From Chitinophaga sp. CF418 (lineage in GTDB: Bacteria; Bacteroidota; Bacteroidia; Chitinophagales; Chitinophagaceae), in the NCBI RefSeq assembly GCF_900142925.1, contig NZ_FRCN01000015.1, positions 240,770 to 304,769 of the forward strand: a stretch of DNA of 64,000 bases, given 5' to 3'. A program made the position numbers and the translations under genes. Positions 32,935 through 42,218 of this stretch are shown here, piece after piece. A model generated the notes under the pieces. That model had not been told where the DNA came from and searched no databases. It was given only the letters and a program-made list of their open reading frames with translations. Numbering within the stretch: position 1 is the first letter of the stretch; each line of letters starts with the position of its first letter.

Positions 32935-35900
32935 TTGAAGAAACTGCATTTATCGAAATACTTATCTGTCTCAGTCCTGCTGCTATGGCTGATGGCATTG
33001 TACTGTTCGGATATGCAGGCACAAGGCACCGCTTATACTTTCTCACACCTCGACCGTAAAGATGGCCTGGCCAGCAATCACGTTTCCGCCATCCTGCAGG
33101 ACAGCAAAGGTTTTATATGGATCGCGAGTACCGCACTACAGCGTTATGATGGTATTAACCTGGTGACCATCGCCAGTTTTGATAAGGTACCCGGATCTAT
33201 CTATTATGATGATATCTGCCTGTGTGAAGACAACAAAGGGCGGATCTGGATGGGCGCTCCGGATAATATCCGGTATTATGACCCCGCTGCATCAGCGGTA
33301 TCTGTACTGAAGATCGATATCCCTCCCTCTTTACACGGCAGTCTGCATTGCAGCCGTATCATACAGGACCATGCCGGTGTGATCTGGGCCACTACGCAGG
33401 AAGGGCTGTTGCAGTATGATGAGGCGCACCGCCACTTCATCAAACCCGCCAATATCCCCGAGGCCATACGGGAAGACCTGTACAGCACGATCATTGAAGA
33501 CGCAAAAGGTAACTTGTGGATCAGCGGACGTAATGGCATCTATATGTTCGATCCTCCCCGAAAGCACCTCTATTATCATGCAAATAATCCCCATCGTAAC
33601 CCCTTGCTCGCTATCAGAAGCAGCATCAAAAGATTTTATATAGACCGCCAGCAACGCATCTGGGTGGCCGCCAGGGGAGGAGATACACTTTATCAATATT
33701 GTCCTGATACCCGCGAGCTGAAGGCCTTTTCTTTTTCATTGCCTGCAGGCGATGGGAATATGGTGACGGATATAGTGGCAGACAAGGGGATGAATATCTG
33801 GGTATCCACCGAAATCGGAGGTATTTACAGGTTTAATGAAAGCACCGGTAAATTCACCACAAACATCCGCGCCAATAACGAAGACGATCAGAGCCTGCAC
33901 TATGATTTTGAGGTGAATTGTTTCCTGAACGACCGAAACGGTCGCCTGTGGGTAGGAACGGATCTGGGTATTAACATCTTAAATATGCCGGACAATTCTT
34001 TTCGGATCATGGACCACCGCACCCAGTTCAAGGGCGCTCCTGAACGTTTACCCAGGGCGGAAGTGACCGGACTATTCCAGGACAGCAGGGGGAATGTATA
34101 TGCCGGATACTGGGGAAAAGGCTTTAGCTGGTTAAATCCCTCGCTGGAACTGAAGGGTCAATTCCTGCATAATGCCAGGAGCCCCGCTTACCAATTGCCG
34201 GAAGAGCGGAGTCTTGTCTGGAGTTTTGCTGAAATGCAGGATGGAAAAGTACTGATAGGACAGGAGAATGGCCATCTCTCCGTATTTGATCCGGAGAAAG
34301 GCATGTTTGTAAGTCACTATCACTCCCCGACGTTTGGAGAGCAGACCCTAATGACGATGCTGCCGGAAAAAGATACTGCCGTCTGGATAGGATTGTATAA
34401 GAGAGGATTGGTCAGATGGGACACCCGTACGAATGAATTTATGCCTTACCCCGGGCTGCTGGAGTATGTAAGACGGCCTATAACTGTAATGGATATAGCC
34501 CGGCAGCATGATTCACTGTTGTGGATGGCTACCAGCGACGCGGGTCTGATCAGGTTTAATATTAAAACAGGGAAGGTAAGCAGTTCCACGCTTTTCCTGC
34601 AGGATAAACTAACGGTCAGCAATATCACCTGTATTGAATTCCTGGACGATAGTACGCTGATAGCGGGAACAGATCACGGTCTCTGGATCTATAATACCAT
34701 CAACGCAAAGGGAAGACCCTTAATGATCAATGGCGCTCTTTTCGATGAATGGGTGCTGAACCTGCAGGTGATTGGCAGGATAGGTGTCTGGTTCACTACC
34801 CAGTATGGTTTTTACCGCTTCAACCGGCAGCAGGGAACCATTGAAACATTCGTACAGTCGGGAGATATCATAGATAATAACAGGAAGGTGCGCCGTTCCG
34901 TGAGCCAGTTACGGGATGGCCGGCTGATGGTCGGTGCTTCGGATCATTTTGTAATATTTGACCCGGGGGCGCTGGAGGTGGCGCCACCTCCGCCGGATGT
35001 GACTATCCTCAGTTTCCGGGCCATGGACAGTGTGATAAATATAGGAGCGGAACGTGGCCGGTATTCGCCGTTAACCTTGTCGCACCGGCAGAACTTTATC
35101 AGTATTGAATTCAAAAGCCTGCAGTATCATCATGAATCGGTCGGGTACCTGTATCAGATGGAAGGGGTTGACGAAGAATGGGTAAAAGCAGAAGGATTGC
35201 TGGTGGCAAGATATACCAATTTGCCGCCTGGCAGTTACCGGTTCAAGGTGCGTAGCGTGAATGCCGCCGGAACATTTTCAACCGGTATTACCACCCTTAC
35301 GATCAATATATTACCCGCTTTCTGGCAAACGGCCTGGTTCCGGATACTATGCACACTGCTGATCATAGTGCTGATCTACATCTATTTTAAACTCCGGGTG
35401 AACGCTATTAAGAAGGAAGCCCGCCGGCGGACGGTCATCCAGCAGCAGATAGCACAGCTGGAAATGAAAGCGCTGCGTGCGCAGATGAATCCTCACTTTA
35501 TCTTTAATGCCCTGAACTCTATCCAGACCTTCATGATGAAGCGGGAAACGGAGCAGGCATTGTCTTATCTGAGCCGTTTTGCAAGACTGATCAGGAATGT
35601 ACTGGACAATTCACAGCTAAACAGCATTCCTATATCGAAGGAGCTGAAGATGCTGGAAAACTACCTGGAACTGGAGAAGTTGCGGTTTGGAGATCAGTTC
35701 AGTTATACTATTACGGTAGATGATGGGCTGGATCCCGATTTTACAGATATTCCCACCATGATCTTACAACCCTTTGTGGAGAATGCCATCTGGCATGGGT
35801 TGCTACATAAAAAAGGAGATGGCCGCCTGTCTATCACTTTCTATCAGCGGGAGGGGAGCCTGTTGTGTGTGATAGAAGACAATGGCATTGGCAGGGAGAA

Positions 35901-36090
35901 AGCCGCTGCACAGCGGCAGCAGGGAAATGAACATCATTCCCGCGGACTACAGATCACAAGAGACAGGCTGGCGCTGTATAACAGGCGCTTTAACCTGGAT
36001 GCCACATTTGATATAGAAGACCGGTACGACGAAGCCGGGCAACCCTGTGGTACGCGGGTGAGTGTCTGGTTCCCGCTGACAGAGGTATAA
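32935..36090 (+). CDS. Periplasmic-propeller sensor histidine kinase (LytS-type kinase domain), TTG start
   Basis: 1051 residues. A signal peptide (KKLHLSKYLSVSVLLLWLMA) is followed by about fourteen two-component propeller repeats in the periplasm (FSHLDRKDGLASNHV, GFIWIAS, GRLWVGTDLGIN). Next come a Y_Y_Y domain (PPGSYRFKVRSVNAAG), one membrane helix and a PF06580-type kinase domain with the phospho-His in RAQMNPHFIFNALNS (H854) and ATP boxes VENAIWHGL and EDNGIGR. The signal peptide is only complete if the TTG at 32935 is used; no ATG in frame gives it. No LytTR response regulator is adjacent, so its partner is elsewhere. It probably responds to an extracellular nutrient. Confidence 0.93.
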   Translation: MKKLHLSKYLSVSVLLLWLMALYCSDMQAQGTAYTFSHLDRKDGLASNHVSAILQDSKGFIWIASTALQRYDGINLVTIASFDKVPGSIYYDDICLCEDNKGRIWMGAPDNIRYYDPAASAVSVLKIDIPPSLHGSLHCSRIIQDHAGVIWATTQEGLLQYDEAHRHFIKPANIPEAIREDLYSTIIEDAKGNLWISGRNGIYMFDPPRKHLYYHANNPHRNPLLAIRSSIKRFYIDRQQRIWVAARGGDTLYQYCPDTRELKAFSFSLPAGDGNMVTDIVADKGMNIWVSTEIGGIYRFNESTGKFTTNIRANNEDDQSLHYDFEVNCFLNDRNGRLWVGTDLGINILNMPDNSFRIMDHRTQFKGAPERLPRAEVTGLFQDSRGNVYAGYWGKGFSWLNPSLELKGQFLHNARSPAYQLPEERSLVWSFAEMQDGKVLIGQENGHLSVFDPEKGMFVSHYHSPTFGEQTLMTMLPEKDTAVWIGLYKRGLVRWDTRTNEFMPYPGLLEYVRRPITVMDIARQHDSLLWMATSDAGLIRFNIKTGKVSSSTLFLQDKLTVSNITCIEFLDDSTLIAGTDHGLWIYNTINAKGRPLMINGALFDEWVLNLQVIGRIGVWFTTQYGFYRFNRQQGTIETFVQSGDIIDNNRKVRRSVSQLRDGRLMVGASDHFVIFDPGALEVAPPPPDVTILSFRAMDSVINIGAERGRYSPLTLSHRQNFISIEFKSLQYHHESVGYLYQMEGVDEEWVKAEGLLVARYTNLPPGSYRFKVRSVNAAGTFSTGITTLTINILPAFWQTAWFRILCTLLIIVLIYIYFKLRVNAIKKEARRRTVIQQQIAQLEMKALRAQMNPHFIFNALNSIQTFMMKRETEQALSYLSRFARLIRNVLDNSQLNSIPISKELKMLENYLELEKLRFGDQFSYTITVDDGLDPDFTDIPTMILQPFVENAIWHGLLHKKGDGRLSITFYQREGSLLCVIEDNGIGREKAAAQRQQGNEHHSRGLQITRDRLALYNRRFNLDATFDIEDRYDEAGQPCGTRVSVWFPLTEV

Positions 36091-36132
36091 AAGAAAGAGG
36101 CTGTCGCACTTACAACGGACAGCCTCTTTCTT
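36091..36132. terminator. Bidirectional terminator between kinase and TPM genes
   Basis: 15-base arms AAGAAAGAGGCTGTC and GACAGCCTCTTTCTT separated by 12 bases. Confidence 0.9.
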
Positions 36133-36151
36133 TATAAGGTATTTAATGTTG

Positions 36152-36949
36152 TTACCAATTTCCACTGGCGCCACCTCCACCTCCGGAGCCACCGCCAAAG
36201 CCACCGAAGCCTCCGCTATCACCACCGCCCCAGCCACCGCCGGAACTTCCACCTCCACCGAAACCGCCAAAGCCTCCCAGGCCGCCAAGGCCTCCTATAG
36301 GGCCTATCCAGCCGCCGGAACCTCTTCTGCTGATGGTAGTGCCGCCACCACCACCGCGGTTTCTCATGATAAGGATAATGATGATAATAACAAAGATGAT
36401 CATGAACAGCGCATTGCTGCCTTTCCCTTTGCCTCCGCGGCTGCCGGGACTTGCTTTGTATTCTCCTGCAGCAGCTGCAATGATCTTGTCTGTTGCTTCG
36501 TCAAAGCCCTGGTAGTAGTGCTGCTGACGGAAATTAGGTTTGAGCGCTTCGTCTATGATACGGTTGGCGATAGCGTCAGGCACTACGCCTTCCATGCCAT
36601 AGCCGGTCTCGATACGTACCTTCCTGTCCTGTATGACAGCCAGTATCAGGATACCATTGTCCTTGCCTTTGGTACCGATACCCCAATCACGCAGGATCTT
36701 TAAACCCACTTCACTGCTTTCGTAGTCGCCGATGGTGTTCATCGTTACGATCGCGATCTGTGTAGAGGTACTATCATAATAGGCGCGGAGCTTATGCTCC
36801 AGCGTTTCTGCTTCGTCGCCCAACAATACGCCTGCCAGGTCATTTACCAGCCGTGGAGGATTAGGACGGGGCGGAATATCCTGCCCCTGTACATGCCATC
36901 CGGTGAACAACAGTATAACCAGCCATAACCAGCATATTTTCCTCATCAT
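36152..36949 (-). CDS. TPM-domain (YgcG-like) membrane protein with Gly-rich tail
   Basis: 265 residues from the ATG at 36949 (MMRKICWLWLVILLF), signal peptide cleaved near VQGQ. The TPM domain covers about residues 30-160 (LVNDLAGVLLGDEAETLE, TMNTIGDYESSEVGLKIL, GYGMEGVVPDAIANRI). One transmembrane helix (ALFMIIFVIIIIILIM) is followed by about 70 residues dominated by Gly, Ser and Trp. TPM proteins are anchored with the domain in the periplasm; function is uncertain (reported phosphatase activity in some plant relatives). Last gene of the lemA-TPM-TPM operon. An earlier in-frame ATG at 36997 overlaps the upstream gene and is not used. Confidence 0.9.
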   Translation of the reverse strand: MMRKICWLWLVILLFTGWHVQGQDIPPRPNPPRLVNDLAGVLLGDEAETLEHKLRAYYDSTSTQIAIVTMNTIGDYESSEVGLKILRDWGIGTKGKDNGILILAVIQDRKVRIETGYGMEGVVPDAIANRIIDEALKPNFRQQHYYQGFDEATDKIIAAAAGEYKASPGSRGGKGKGSNALFMIIFVIIIIILIMRNRGGGGGTTISRRGSGGWIGPIGGLGGLGGFGGFGGGGSSGGGWGGGDSGGFGGFGGGSGGGGGASGNW

Positions 36950-36986
36950 ATAAAATTTTTCAGTGCGGAGGATTATCACCCGCCGC

Positions 36987-37442
36987 TTATCTTCCAATCA
37001 CTATGTCGTCGGGTAATTCATTGTCATCGTCCCCTTCAAAAGGAAAATACTTGCAAAGCGATTCTCCTATTTCCCTGATACAGGCTTCAATACCGCCAAC
37101 GTAGTCATTCTTTTGGAAATGGCTGACCAGTAGTTCTCCTTCTTTTACCCAGAAGTCGCCGCCTACTTTCTCGTGAATGCCCCGGTCTCCCAGGATGGCA
37201 AACTGGCGGTCTTTCATAGCGATGTACACAATCACACCGTTACTGCGTTTGGTCTTGTCCATGCCCAGCTGCAGGAATATTTCCTGTGCACGGTCCATGG
37301 GGCTGACGTACTTGCAACGGCTTTCCACATACAGCCTGATTTCTCCGCTGGTAAGCCTTTCGGAATCACGTATAGCCTGCACCAGTTGTTGTTTTTCAGC
37401 TTCTGTCAGGAGTTCCTTTTTTTTGAATGGGAATATGCTCAT
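36987..37442 (-). CDS. TPM-domain protein, soluble
   Basis: 151 residues, no signal peptide or membrane helix. The TPM core is visible (AIRDSERLTSGEIRLYVESR, GVIVYIAMKDRQFAILGDRG, IHEKVGGDFW). It sits between lemA (12 bases upstream) and the second TPM gene, an arrangement common across Bacteroidota, which suggests the three proteins act together at the inner membrane. Role unknown. Confidence 0.88.
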   Translation of the reverse strand: MSIFPFKKKELLTEAEKQQLVQAIRDSERLTSGEIRLYVESRCKYVSPMDRAQEIFLQLGMDKTKRSNGVIVYIAMKDRQFAILGDRGIHEKVGGDFWVKEGELLVSHFQKNDYVGGIEACIREIGESLCKYFPFEGDDDNELPDDIVIGR

Positions 37443-37454
37443 ACAGGATTGTGT

Positions 37455-38045
37455 TTAGAATTGCACTTTAGGAGCATTCTCTGCACCTGCCTGTGCCTCG
37501 AAATAAGGTCTCTGCCGGAAGCCGCCGAAGCCTGCCACGATATTGTTCGGGAAAGTACGGATGGTGCTGTTATATACTCTTGCAGTTTCATTGAAGTCTT
37601 TGCGGGCAACAGCGATACGGTTTTCTGTACCTTCTATCTGTGCCTGCAGGTCACGGAAGTTCTGGTTAGCCTGCAGGGTAGGATAGTTTTCGGTTACCAT
37701 CAGTAATCTTCCCAGCGCGGTGCTGAGTTGACCCTGCGCCTGCTGGAACTGCTGCATTTTTTCAGGAGTAAGATCTTCCGGATTCACGTTGATGGATGTA
37801 GCCTTGGCACGTGCTTCTACCACCCGGGTCAGTGTCTCCTGCTCAAAGTTGGCAGCACCTTTTACAGTTGCAACAAGATTCGGGATAAGGTCTGATCTGC
37901 GCTGATACTGGCTCTGCACGGTACCCCAGGATGTTTTTACAGATTCATCCAGTCCCACGATACTGTTATATTTAGAAACACCACAACCGCCGAGTATTAC
38001 GATTACGGCTATGATAATTAAGATAACAAGCGTGTTTTTTTTCAT
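37455..38045 (-). CDS. lemA: LemA family protein
   Basis: 196 residues with an N-terminal membrane helix (LVILIIIAVIVILGGC); a lipoprotein-like Cys follows the helix. LemA features are KYNSIVGLDESVKTSWGTVQ, YQRRSDLIPNLVATVKGAA, and FNETARVYNSTIRTFP with NNIVAGFGGF. LemA is a coiled-coil membrane protein of uncertain role. First gene of the operon with two TPM proteins. The 426-base divergent gap upstream (38046-38471) has no gene, and I could not assign promoters in it with confidence. Confidence 0.95.
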   Translation of the reverse strand: MKKNTLVILIIIAVIVILGGCGVSKYNSIVGLDESVKTSWGTVQSQYQRRSDLIPNLVATVKGAANFEQETLTRVVEARAKATSINVNPEDLTPEKMQQFQQAQGQLSTALGRLLMVTENYPTLQANQNFRDLQAQIEGTENRIAVARKDFNETARVYNSTIRTFPNNIVAGFGGFRQRPYFEAQAGAENAPKVQF

Positions 38046-38471
38046 GTCAATAAGGATTTAAGTTTAATCTATGGTTTGCAGTTTAAAATACAACAGTACT
38101 ATATCACTTTGGTTTATCGTAACTTAGAATGCAATTTGGGGGCATCCGGTCAGACCTCCATGAAATAAACTGGATAGCAAGAGCAAACATAGTTGCTTTT
38201 TTTTAATCTTCAAGGGCGTAGTGGGAAACGATAAAACGGCGTTATTTCACTTTCACAGAAAAGATATCGTCATTGTCAAAAAAAACGGCAGCGGTGTGTG
38301 CGTTTCTCTATAATTTTACTAATATTTCACGGTAGCAAGGTACGGAACAGCTTGTATCTAAAGAAGTTATCCATGATGGGTCCAATATAAGCGCTTGTTT
38401 TTCAGTGTCTATCCTTCTTTCATTCGTTTGTAACGCGTTTTTTTAATTATTTGAAATCCAAGGCAGCGTCA
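38046..38471. other. Gene-free divergent interval
   Basis: Separates lemA (minus) from a response regulator (plus). A/T-rich, with no clear terminator, repeat or RNA. The promoters of both genes must lie here. Confidence 0.4.
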
Positions 38472-38936
38472 ATGAGTGCACAACACATCCATATCCTGTA
38501 TGTTGATGATGAGATACACAATTTAAATGCTTTTAAGGCATCCTTCCGTAGGCTCTACACAGTGTTTACGGCTACTTCGGCAGAGGAGGCGGAAGAGGTG
38601 CTGGCCAAGCAGGAAATACAAATCATCATTTCTGATCAGCGGATGCCCAAAATGACGGGAATAGAATTCTTCGAATCCATTCTCGATAAATATCCGGAAC
38701 CGATCCGGATGTTGTTAACCGGTTATGCTGATATCAATGCTGTAATAGATGCCATCAATAAAGGGCAGGTATACAAATACTTCTCTAAGCCCTGGAACGA
38801 TGATGAGCTGAAGCAGAATATAGATAAGGCATACGAAGTTTACTCTCTCCGGAAAGAGAATAAAGAGCTAACAGCCAAGTTGCTGGATGTGAACGAGAAA
38901 CTTGAATTCCTGCTACGGCAGAAACTGATTTCCTGA
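38472..38936 (+). CDS. Orphan response regulator (RpfG-type receiver with helical tail)
   Basis: 154 residues from the ATG at 38472 (MSAQHIHILYVDDE); a TTG seven codons earlier is possible. The receiver has the acidic pair VDDE, phospho-acceptor in IIISDQRMPKMTG (D55), Thr in LLTGY and Lys in YFSKPW (K106). These are the sequence types of receivers in RpfG/HD-GYP regulators. Instead of an output domain it has about 40 residues of likely coiled coil (YEVYSLRKENKELTAKLLDV). It may pair with a separate protein. Converges on fecR with 12 bases between stops. Confidence 0.88.
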   Translation: MSAQHIHILYVDDEIHNLNAFKASFRRLYTVFTATSAEEAEEVLAKQEIQIIISDQRMPKMTGIEFFESILDKYPEPIRMLLTGYADINAVIDAINKGQVYKYFSKPWNDDELKQNIDKAYEVYSLRKENKELTAKLLDVNEKLEFLLRQKLIS

Positions 38937-38948
38937 TTTGTTCTCCGC

Positions 38949-40184
38949 CTATTGTTTCTGGACGGTAAAGTGAATGGTGCCGTCATAGATCTTGCAGTCA
39001 AGACCTCTTTCCCGGCAGATTGCGTTCAGAAAGTCAGCAACGGGTTTATCCTTATCAAGATCACCGGAAATAAGCAGGTCGGCCATACCAGGTGCTGCAA
39101 ATGATACCTTCAGGCCAAACCAGCGTTTCATGACCGGAATTATATCTTCCAGCGGTTTATTTTGAAAGCGGAAGATCCCGTCTCTCCAGCCCAGGGTAAC
39201 ATTCTCGTCAAAACGTTTTACCTTAAAACGTTCGCCCGGCTTGTAAATGGCCTCATAACCCGGTTTCAGGGTTACATCCAGACTATCACCTACATCTGTT
39301 ACCACACTGCCCGTGACAAGGGAGGTTGTGATGATGTTATGATCGTAAGAATTTACGTTAAACTCCGTGCCCAGCGCGATTACGGAAGTGGTACCCGTAT
39401 GCACAATAAAAGGGTGCTTTGGATCATGCGCTACGGTGAAGAATGCCTCTCCTTCCAGGTAAACCTCCCGGGTCCTGCCAGGGAATATGAACGGGAACCG
39501 TAGGGAGGAACTGGCATTCAGGTGTACTTCCGTTCCGTCGGATAGTTCTATCCTGTAATCGGTTCTGGGCGGCACCGTTAGTGTGTTCCACTCAATGGTA
39601 CTGCTCTGGTAGATGCTGTCGTGCGTGATCTGTTTGCCCACCAGATGTATGCCTGCGGCGGCGGCCGCGGTATCTTCATCGGTTACTGCTGGCATATTAC
39701 CGGCAATAAGTACAGGGTTAGCTGTAACGCAAACGGTGGTGTCAGCCGGTAATACCTGGGCAGCCGGTGCTGTTTTCTTTACTACCGGTGGCGCCTGATG
39801 ATATACCATGGAGGCATACGCCGGCGCTTCGGTCGGCGCCTGGAAGTAGCCCTGTTGGTAGGCCAGCCAGCTGCCTGTACATGCAACACCCGTAATAAAG
39901 GCTGCTGCAACAGCGCTATGCCGTTTTGCAAACAAAAAGATTCTCGTGTGTAAGGGTTTAGGGGCCAGGATAGCTGCTACTTTACACCAGTCATGTTCTA
40001 TCCGCAGATCGTCGAGAAAAGCATTGTCAGTATATAGCTTAGCTTCTTCCTGTTCATAATAACATTTACGAACCTGTTCATCGGTGTGTATGACATTTTG
40101 CAGCAACGTATCTTCCACTTCACTTAATTCGCCCAGTTGCTTACGCAGGAGTAATGTGTATATATACTCTTGGTCGTATTTCAT
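38949..40184 (-). CDS. FecR-family anti-sigma factor
   Basis: 411 residues. A cytoplasmic N-terminal part (about 80 residues) is followed by one membrane helix (AVAAAFITGVACTGSWLAY). A Pro/Ala-rich spacer leads to the periplasmic FecR domain (IELSDGTEVHLNASSSLRFP, EVYLEGEAFFTVAHDPKHPF) and a DUF4974/secretin-like C-terminal domain (KPLEDIIPVMKRWFGLKVSF). FecR proteins hold an ECF sigma factor and pass a signal from a TonB-dependent receptor. Here the sigma gene upstream is truncated, and no receptor gene follows, which is unusual. Confidence 0.93.
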   Translation of the reverse strand: MKYDQEYIYTLLLRKQLGELSEVEDTLLQNVIHTDEQVRKCYYEQEEAKLYTDNAFLDDLRIEHDWCKVAAILAPKPLHTRIFLFAKRHSAVAAAFITGVACTGSWLAYQQGYFQAPTEAPAYASMVYHQAPPVVKKTAPAAQVLPADTTVCVTANPVLIAGNMPAVTDEDTAAAAAGIHLVGKQITHDSIYQSSTIEWNTLTVPPRTDYRIELSDGTEVHLNASSSLRFPFIFPGRTREVYLEGEAFFTVAHDPKHPFIVHTGTTSVIALGTEFNVNSYDHNIITTSLVTGSVVTDVGDSLDVTLKPGYEAIYKPGERFKVKRFDENVTLGWRDGIFRFQNKPLEDIIPVMKRWFGLKVSFAAPGMADLLISGDLDKDKPVADFLNAICRERGLDCKIYDGTIHFTVQKQ

Positions 40185-40240
40185 CTTGTGCTGAGAGGAT
40201 TATTGAGGGTGATATATAGTTGTGTTCTGAAAATAATGGG

Positions 40241-40597
40241 TCACGAGTCGAGTAATACTGCCAGTTGCGAGGATAATGCCTGGGGTACAAGAGCAGGTCC
40301 CGTCCGGCAGGGCGGACAAGTACTGGGTGCTGCCTGTTGTATCCTCTGGCATCGTTCATATAACAACTGGTAAAAGAATCCTCCGGGAGAATGGGCTATT
40401 TGCCTGTAGATCTTTTTTTTCCATACTTCGATGAATAATTCCTGCACTACCTCTGTCGCACGCTCCTGGTTCCCCAGCATCTGGCAGGCTTTAAAACAAA
40501 GGGGCTTATAGTATTTCATGAAGAAGTATTGATAAGCCTCAATTCTGTTATCTTTCTGGAGGGCAGATAACATTGTAATGTCCTCGCTGATTTGCAT
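40241..40597 (-). CDS. Truncated ECF sigma factor (region 2 only)
   Basis: 118 residues. Sigma region 2 is clear: YQYFFMKYYKPLCFKACQML and then ATEVVQELFIEVWKKK, matching the core-binding and -10 recognition part of Bacteroidota ECF factors. After about residue 85 the sequence becomes low in similarity (TCPPCRTGPALVPQALSS) and stops. Sigma region 4, which binds the -35 element, is missing, and no other frame in the 56 bases before fecR restores it. The protein may be non-functional or act as a sigma-like binding partner of FecR. Without region 4 it should not start transcription normally. Confidence 0.7.
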   Translation of the reverse strand: MQISEDITMLSALQKDNRIEAYQYFFMKYYKPLCFKACQMLGNQERATEVVQELFIEVWKKKIYRQIAHSPGGFFYQLLYERCQRIQQAAPSTCPPCRTGPALVPQALSSQLAVLLDS

Positions 40598-40772
40598 ACT
40601 ATTTGGGATTGGTGTAGTGTATACCGGTTTTGATATAGTTAAGTTCGATCAAAAGTTCAACAAAATTGTTAATGCGGTGTTAATGTGTTCAAATTGATCA
40701 GCTGAAACAGACAAATCAATATTTCCGACTTTCCCTTAAATTGCACCTTTCTAAAAGTTAATTTACTGGAAC

Positions 40773-42143
40773 ATGCAAGTTTGGAAAGATTACCAGGTTA
40801 CACACAAAGATCGTTTCCTCGAAGAACTGCTGGAATTGCTGCGCATCCCTTCTGTTAGTGCTGACTCCTCATTCAGCCCGGATGTTAAAGCCTGTGCGGA
40901 AGCTGTGAAACTGCGCCTGCAGGAAGCCGGCGCCGAGAAAGTGGAGATTTGCCCTACTGCGGGCCATCCTATAGTATACGGAGAAAAGATCATAGATCCT
41001 GCACTGCCTACCGTATTGGTATATGGACACTATGACGTACAGCCTGCAGATCCGCTGGAACTCTGGCATAGCGGGCCTTTTGAACCCGTTATAAAAGACG
41101 AAAAGATCTATGCACGCGGCAGCGCGGATGATAAAGGACAGTTTTACATGCACGTGAAGGCATTTGAAACGATGTCCAAAACCAATACCCTACCCTGCAA
41201 TATCAAATTCATGATAGAAGGAGAAGAGGAAGTTGGATCTGCTAACCTGGGCATCTTCATCAAGGAGAATAAAGAGCGACTGAAGGCAGACGTAGTGCTG
41301 ATCTCCGATACTGCCATGCTCAGCCTGGAAAATCCTTCACTGGATACCGGTCTGCGTGGTCTCTCCTATATGGAAGTGGAAGTGACCGGTCCTAACCGTG
41401 ACCTGCACAGCGGTGTTTACGGAGGTGCGGTAGCCAATCCGGCCACCATTCTGTGTAAGATGATTGCTTCCATGCACGACGAAAATAATCACATCACCAT
41501 CCCCGGCTTTTATGACAAAGTGCAGGAGCTGACAAAAGAAGAACGTGCAGCACTGAACGCCGCTCCTTTTGACGAAGCGGAATATAAAGCTGACCTGGGT
41601 GTGGATGAACTGTGGGGTGAAAAAGGATATACCACTATCGAGCGTACCGGCATCCGTCCTACCCTGGAAGTGAACGGTATCTGGGGTGGTTACACCGGAG
41701 AAGGTTCTAAAACAGTACTGCCATCCAAGGCTTCTGCCAAGATCTCCATGCGCCTGGTGCCAAATCAGGACTGGAAAGAGATCTCCGCAATGTTCCAGGC
41801 GCACTTTGAAAAGATCGCTCCGAAAAGCGTGAAAGTAAAGGTTACCACCCATCATGGTGGCAGCCCTTACGTAACCCCTACAGATCATGTTGCTTTCAAG
41901 GCAGCCAGCGAAGCTATCAGGTCCACCTTCGGTAAAGGTCCTATCCCAATGCGCGGCGGTGGAAGTATTCCTATCGTAGCGCTGTTTGAGAAGGAACTGG
42001 GCCTGAAAACCATCCTCATGGGCTTTGGTCTGGACAGTGATAACCTGCACTCACCAAACGAAAAGTATGGCCTGGCCAACTTCTACAAAGGAATTGAGAC
42101 CATCCCATACTTCCACAAGTATTTCGCAGAAATGAGCAAATAG
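40773..42143 (+). CDS. M20 family metallo-dipeptidase
   Basis: 456 residues. M20 motifs: GHYDVQPADPLELW (metal-binding His and catalytic Asp), SADDKGQFYMHV (bridging Asp), the EGEEEVGS pair with the general-base Glu, and a C-terminal LHSPNEKYG metal His. The family cleaves dipeptides and related amides using two zinc ions in the cytoplasm. No signal peptide. It is transcribed alone, followed by a hairpin, then the S4 protein gene. Confidence 0.95.
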   Translation: MQVWKDYQVTHKDRFLEELLELLRIPSVSADSSFSPDVKACAEAVKLRLQEAGAEKVEICPTAGHPIVYGEKIIDPALPTVLVYGHYDVQPADPLELWHSGPFEPVIKDEKIYARGSADDKGQFYMHVKAFETMSKTNTLPCNIKFMIEGEEEVGSANLGIFIKENKERLKADVVLISDTAMLSLENPSLDTGLRGLSYMEVEVTGPNRDLHSGVYGGAVANPATILCKMIASMHDENNHITIPGFYDKVQELTKEERAALNAAPFDEAEYKADLGVDELWGEKGYTTIERTGIRPTLEVNGIWGGYTGEGSKTVLPSKASAKISMRLVPNQDWKEISAMFQAHFEKIAPKSVKVKVTTHHGGSPYVTPTDHVAFKAASEAIRSTFGKGPIPMRGGGSIPIVALFEKELGLKTILMGFGLDSDNLHSPNEKYGLANFYKGIETIPYFHKYFAEMSK

Positions 42144-42172
42144 CCTGATAACGCTATTTATTGATAAATTTG

Positions 42173-42203
42173 AAGGCCGGCTCGTTACTAACGGGCCGGC
42201 CTT
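42173..42203 (+). terminator. Hairpin after the M20 dipeptidase gene
   Basis: Arms AAGGCCGGC and GCCGGCCTT; the T tail is weak, so termination may be partial. Confidence 0.6.
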
Positions 42204-42218
42204 ATACATATCTCAAAG

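Noticed and set aside
36146..36703. 185-codon Ala/Thr/Ser-rich plus-strand frame
   Set aside because: Antisense shadow of the Gly-rich tail of the TPM protein.
40300..40330. Possible fifth copy of the dispersed repeat (GGGCGGACAAGT)
   Set aside because: Only about 12 bases match, and they lie inside the truncated sigma gene; similarity ends there.
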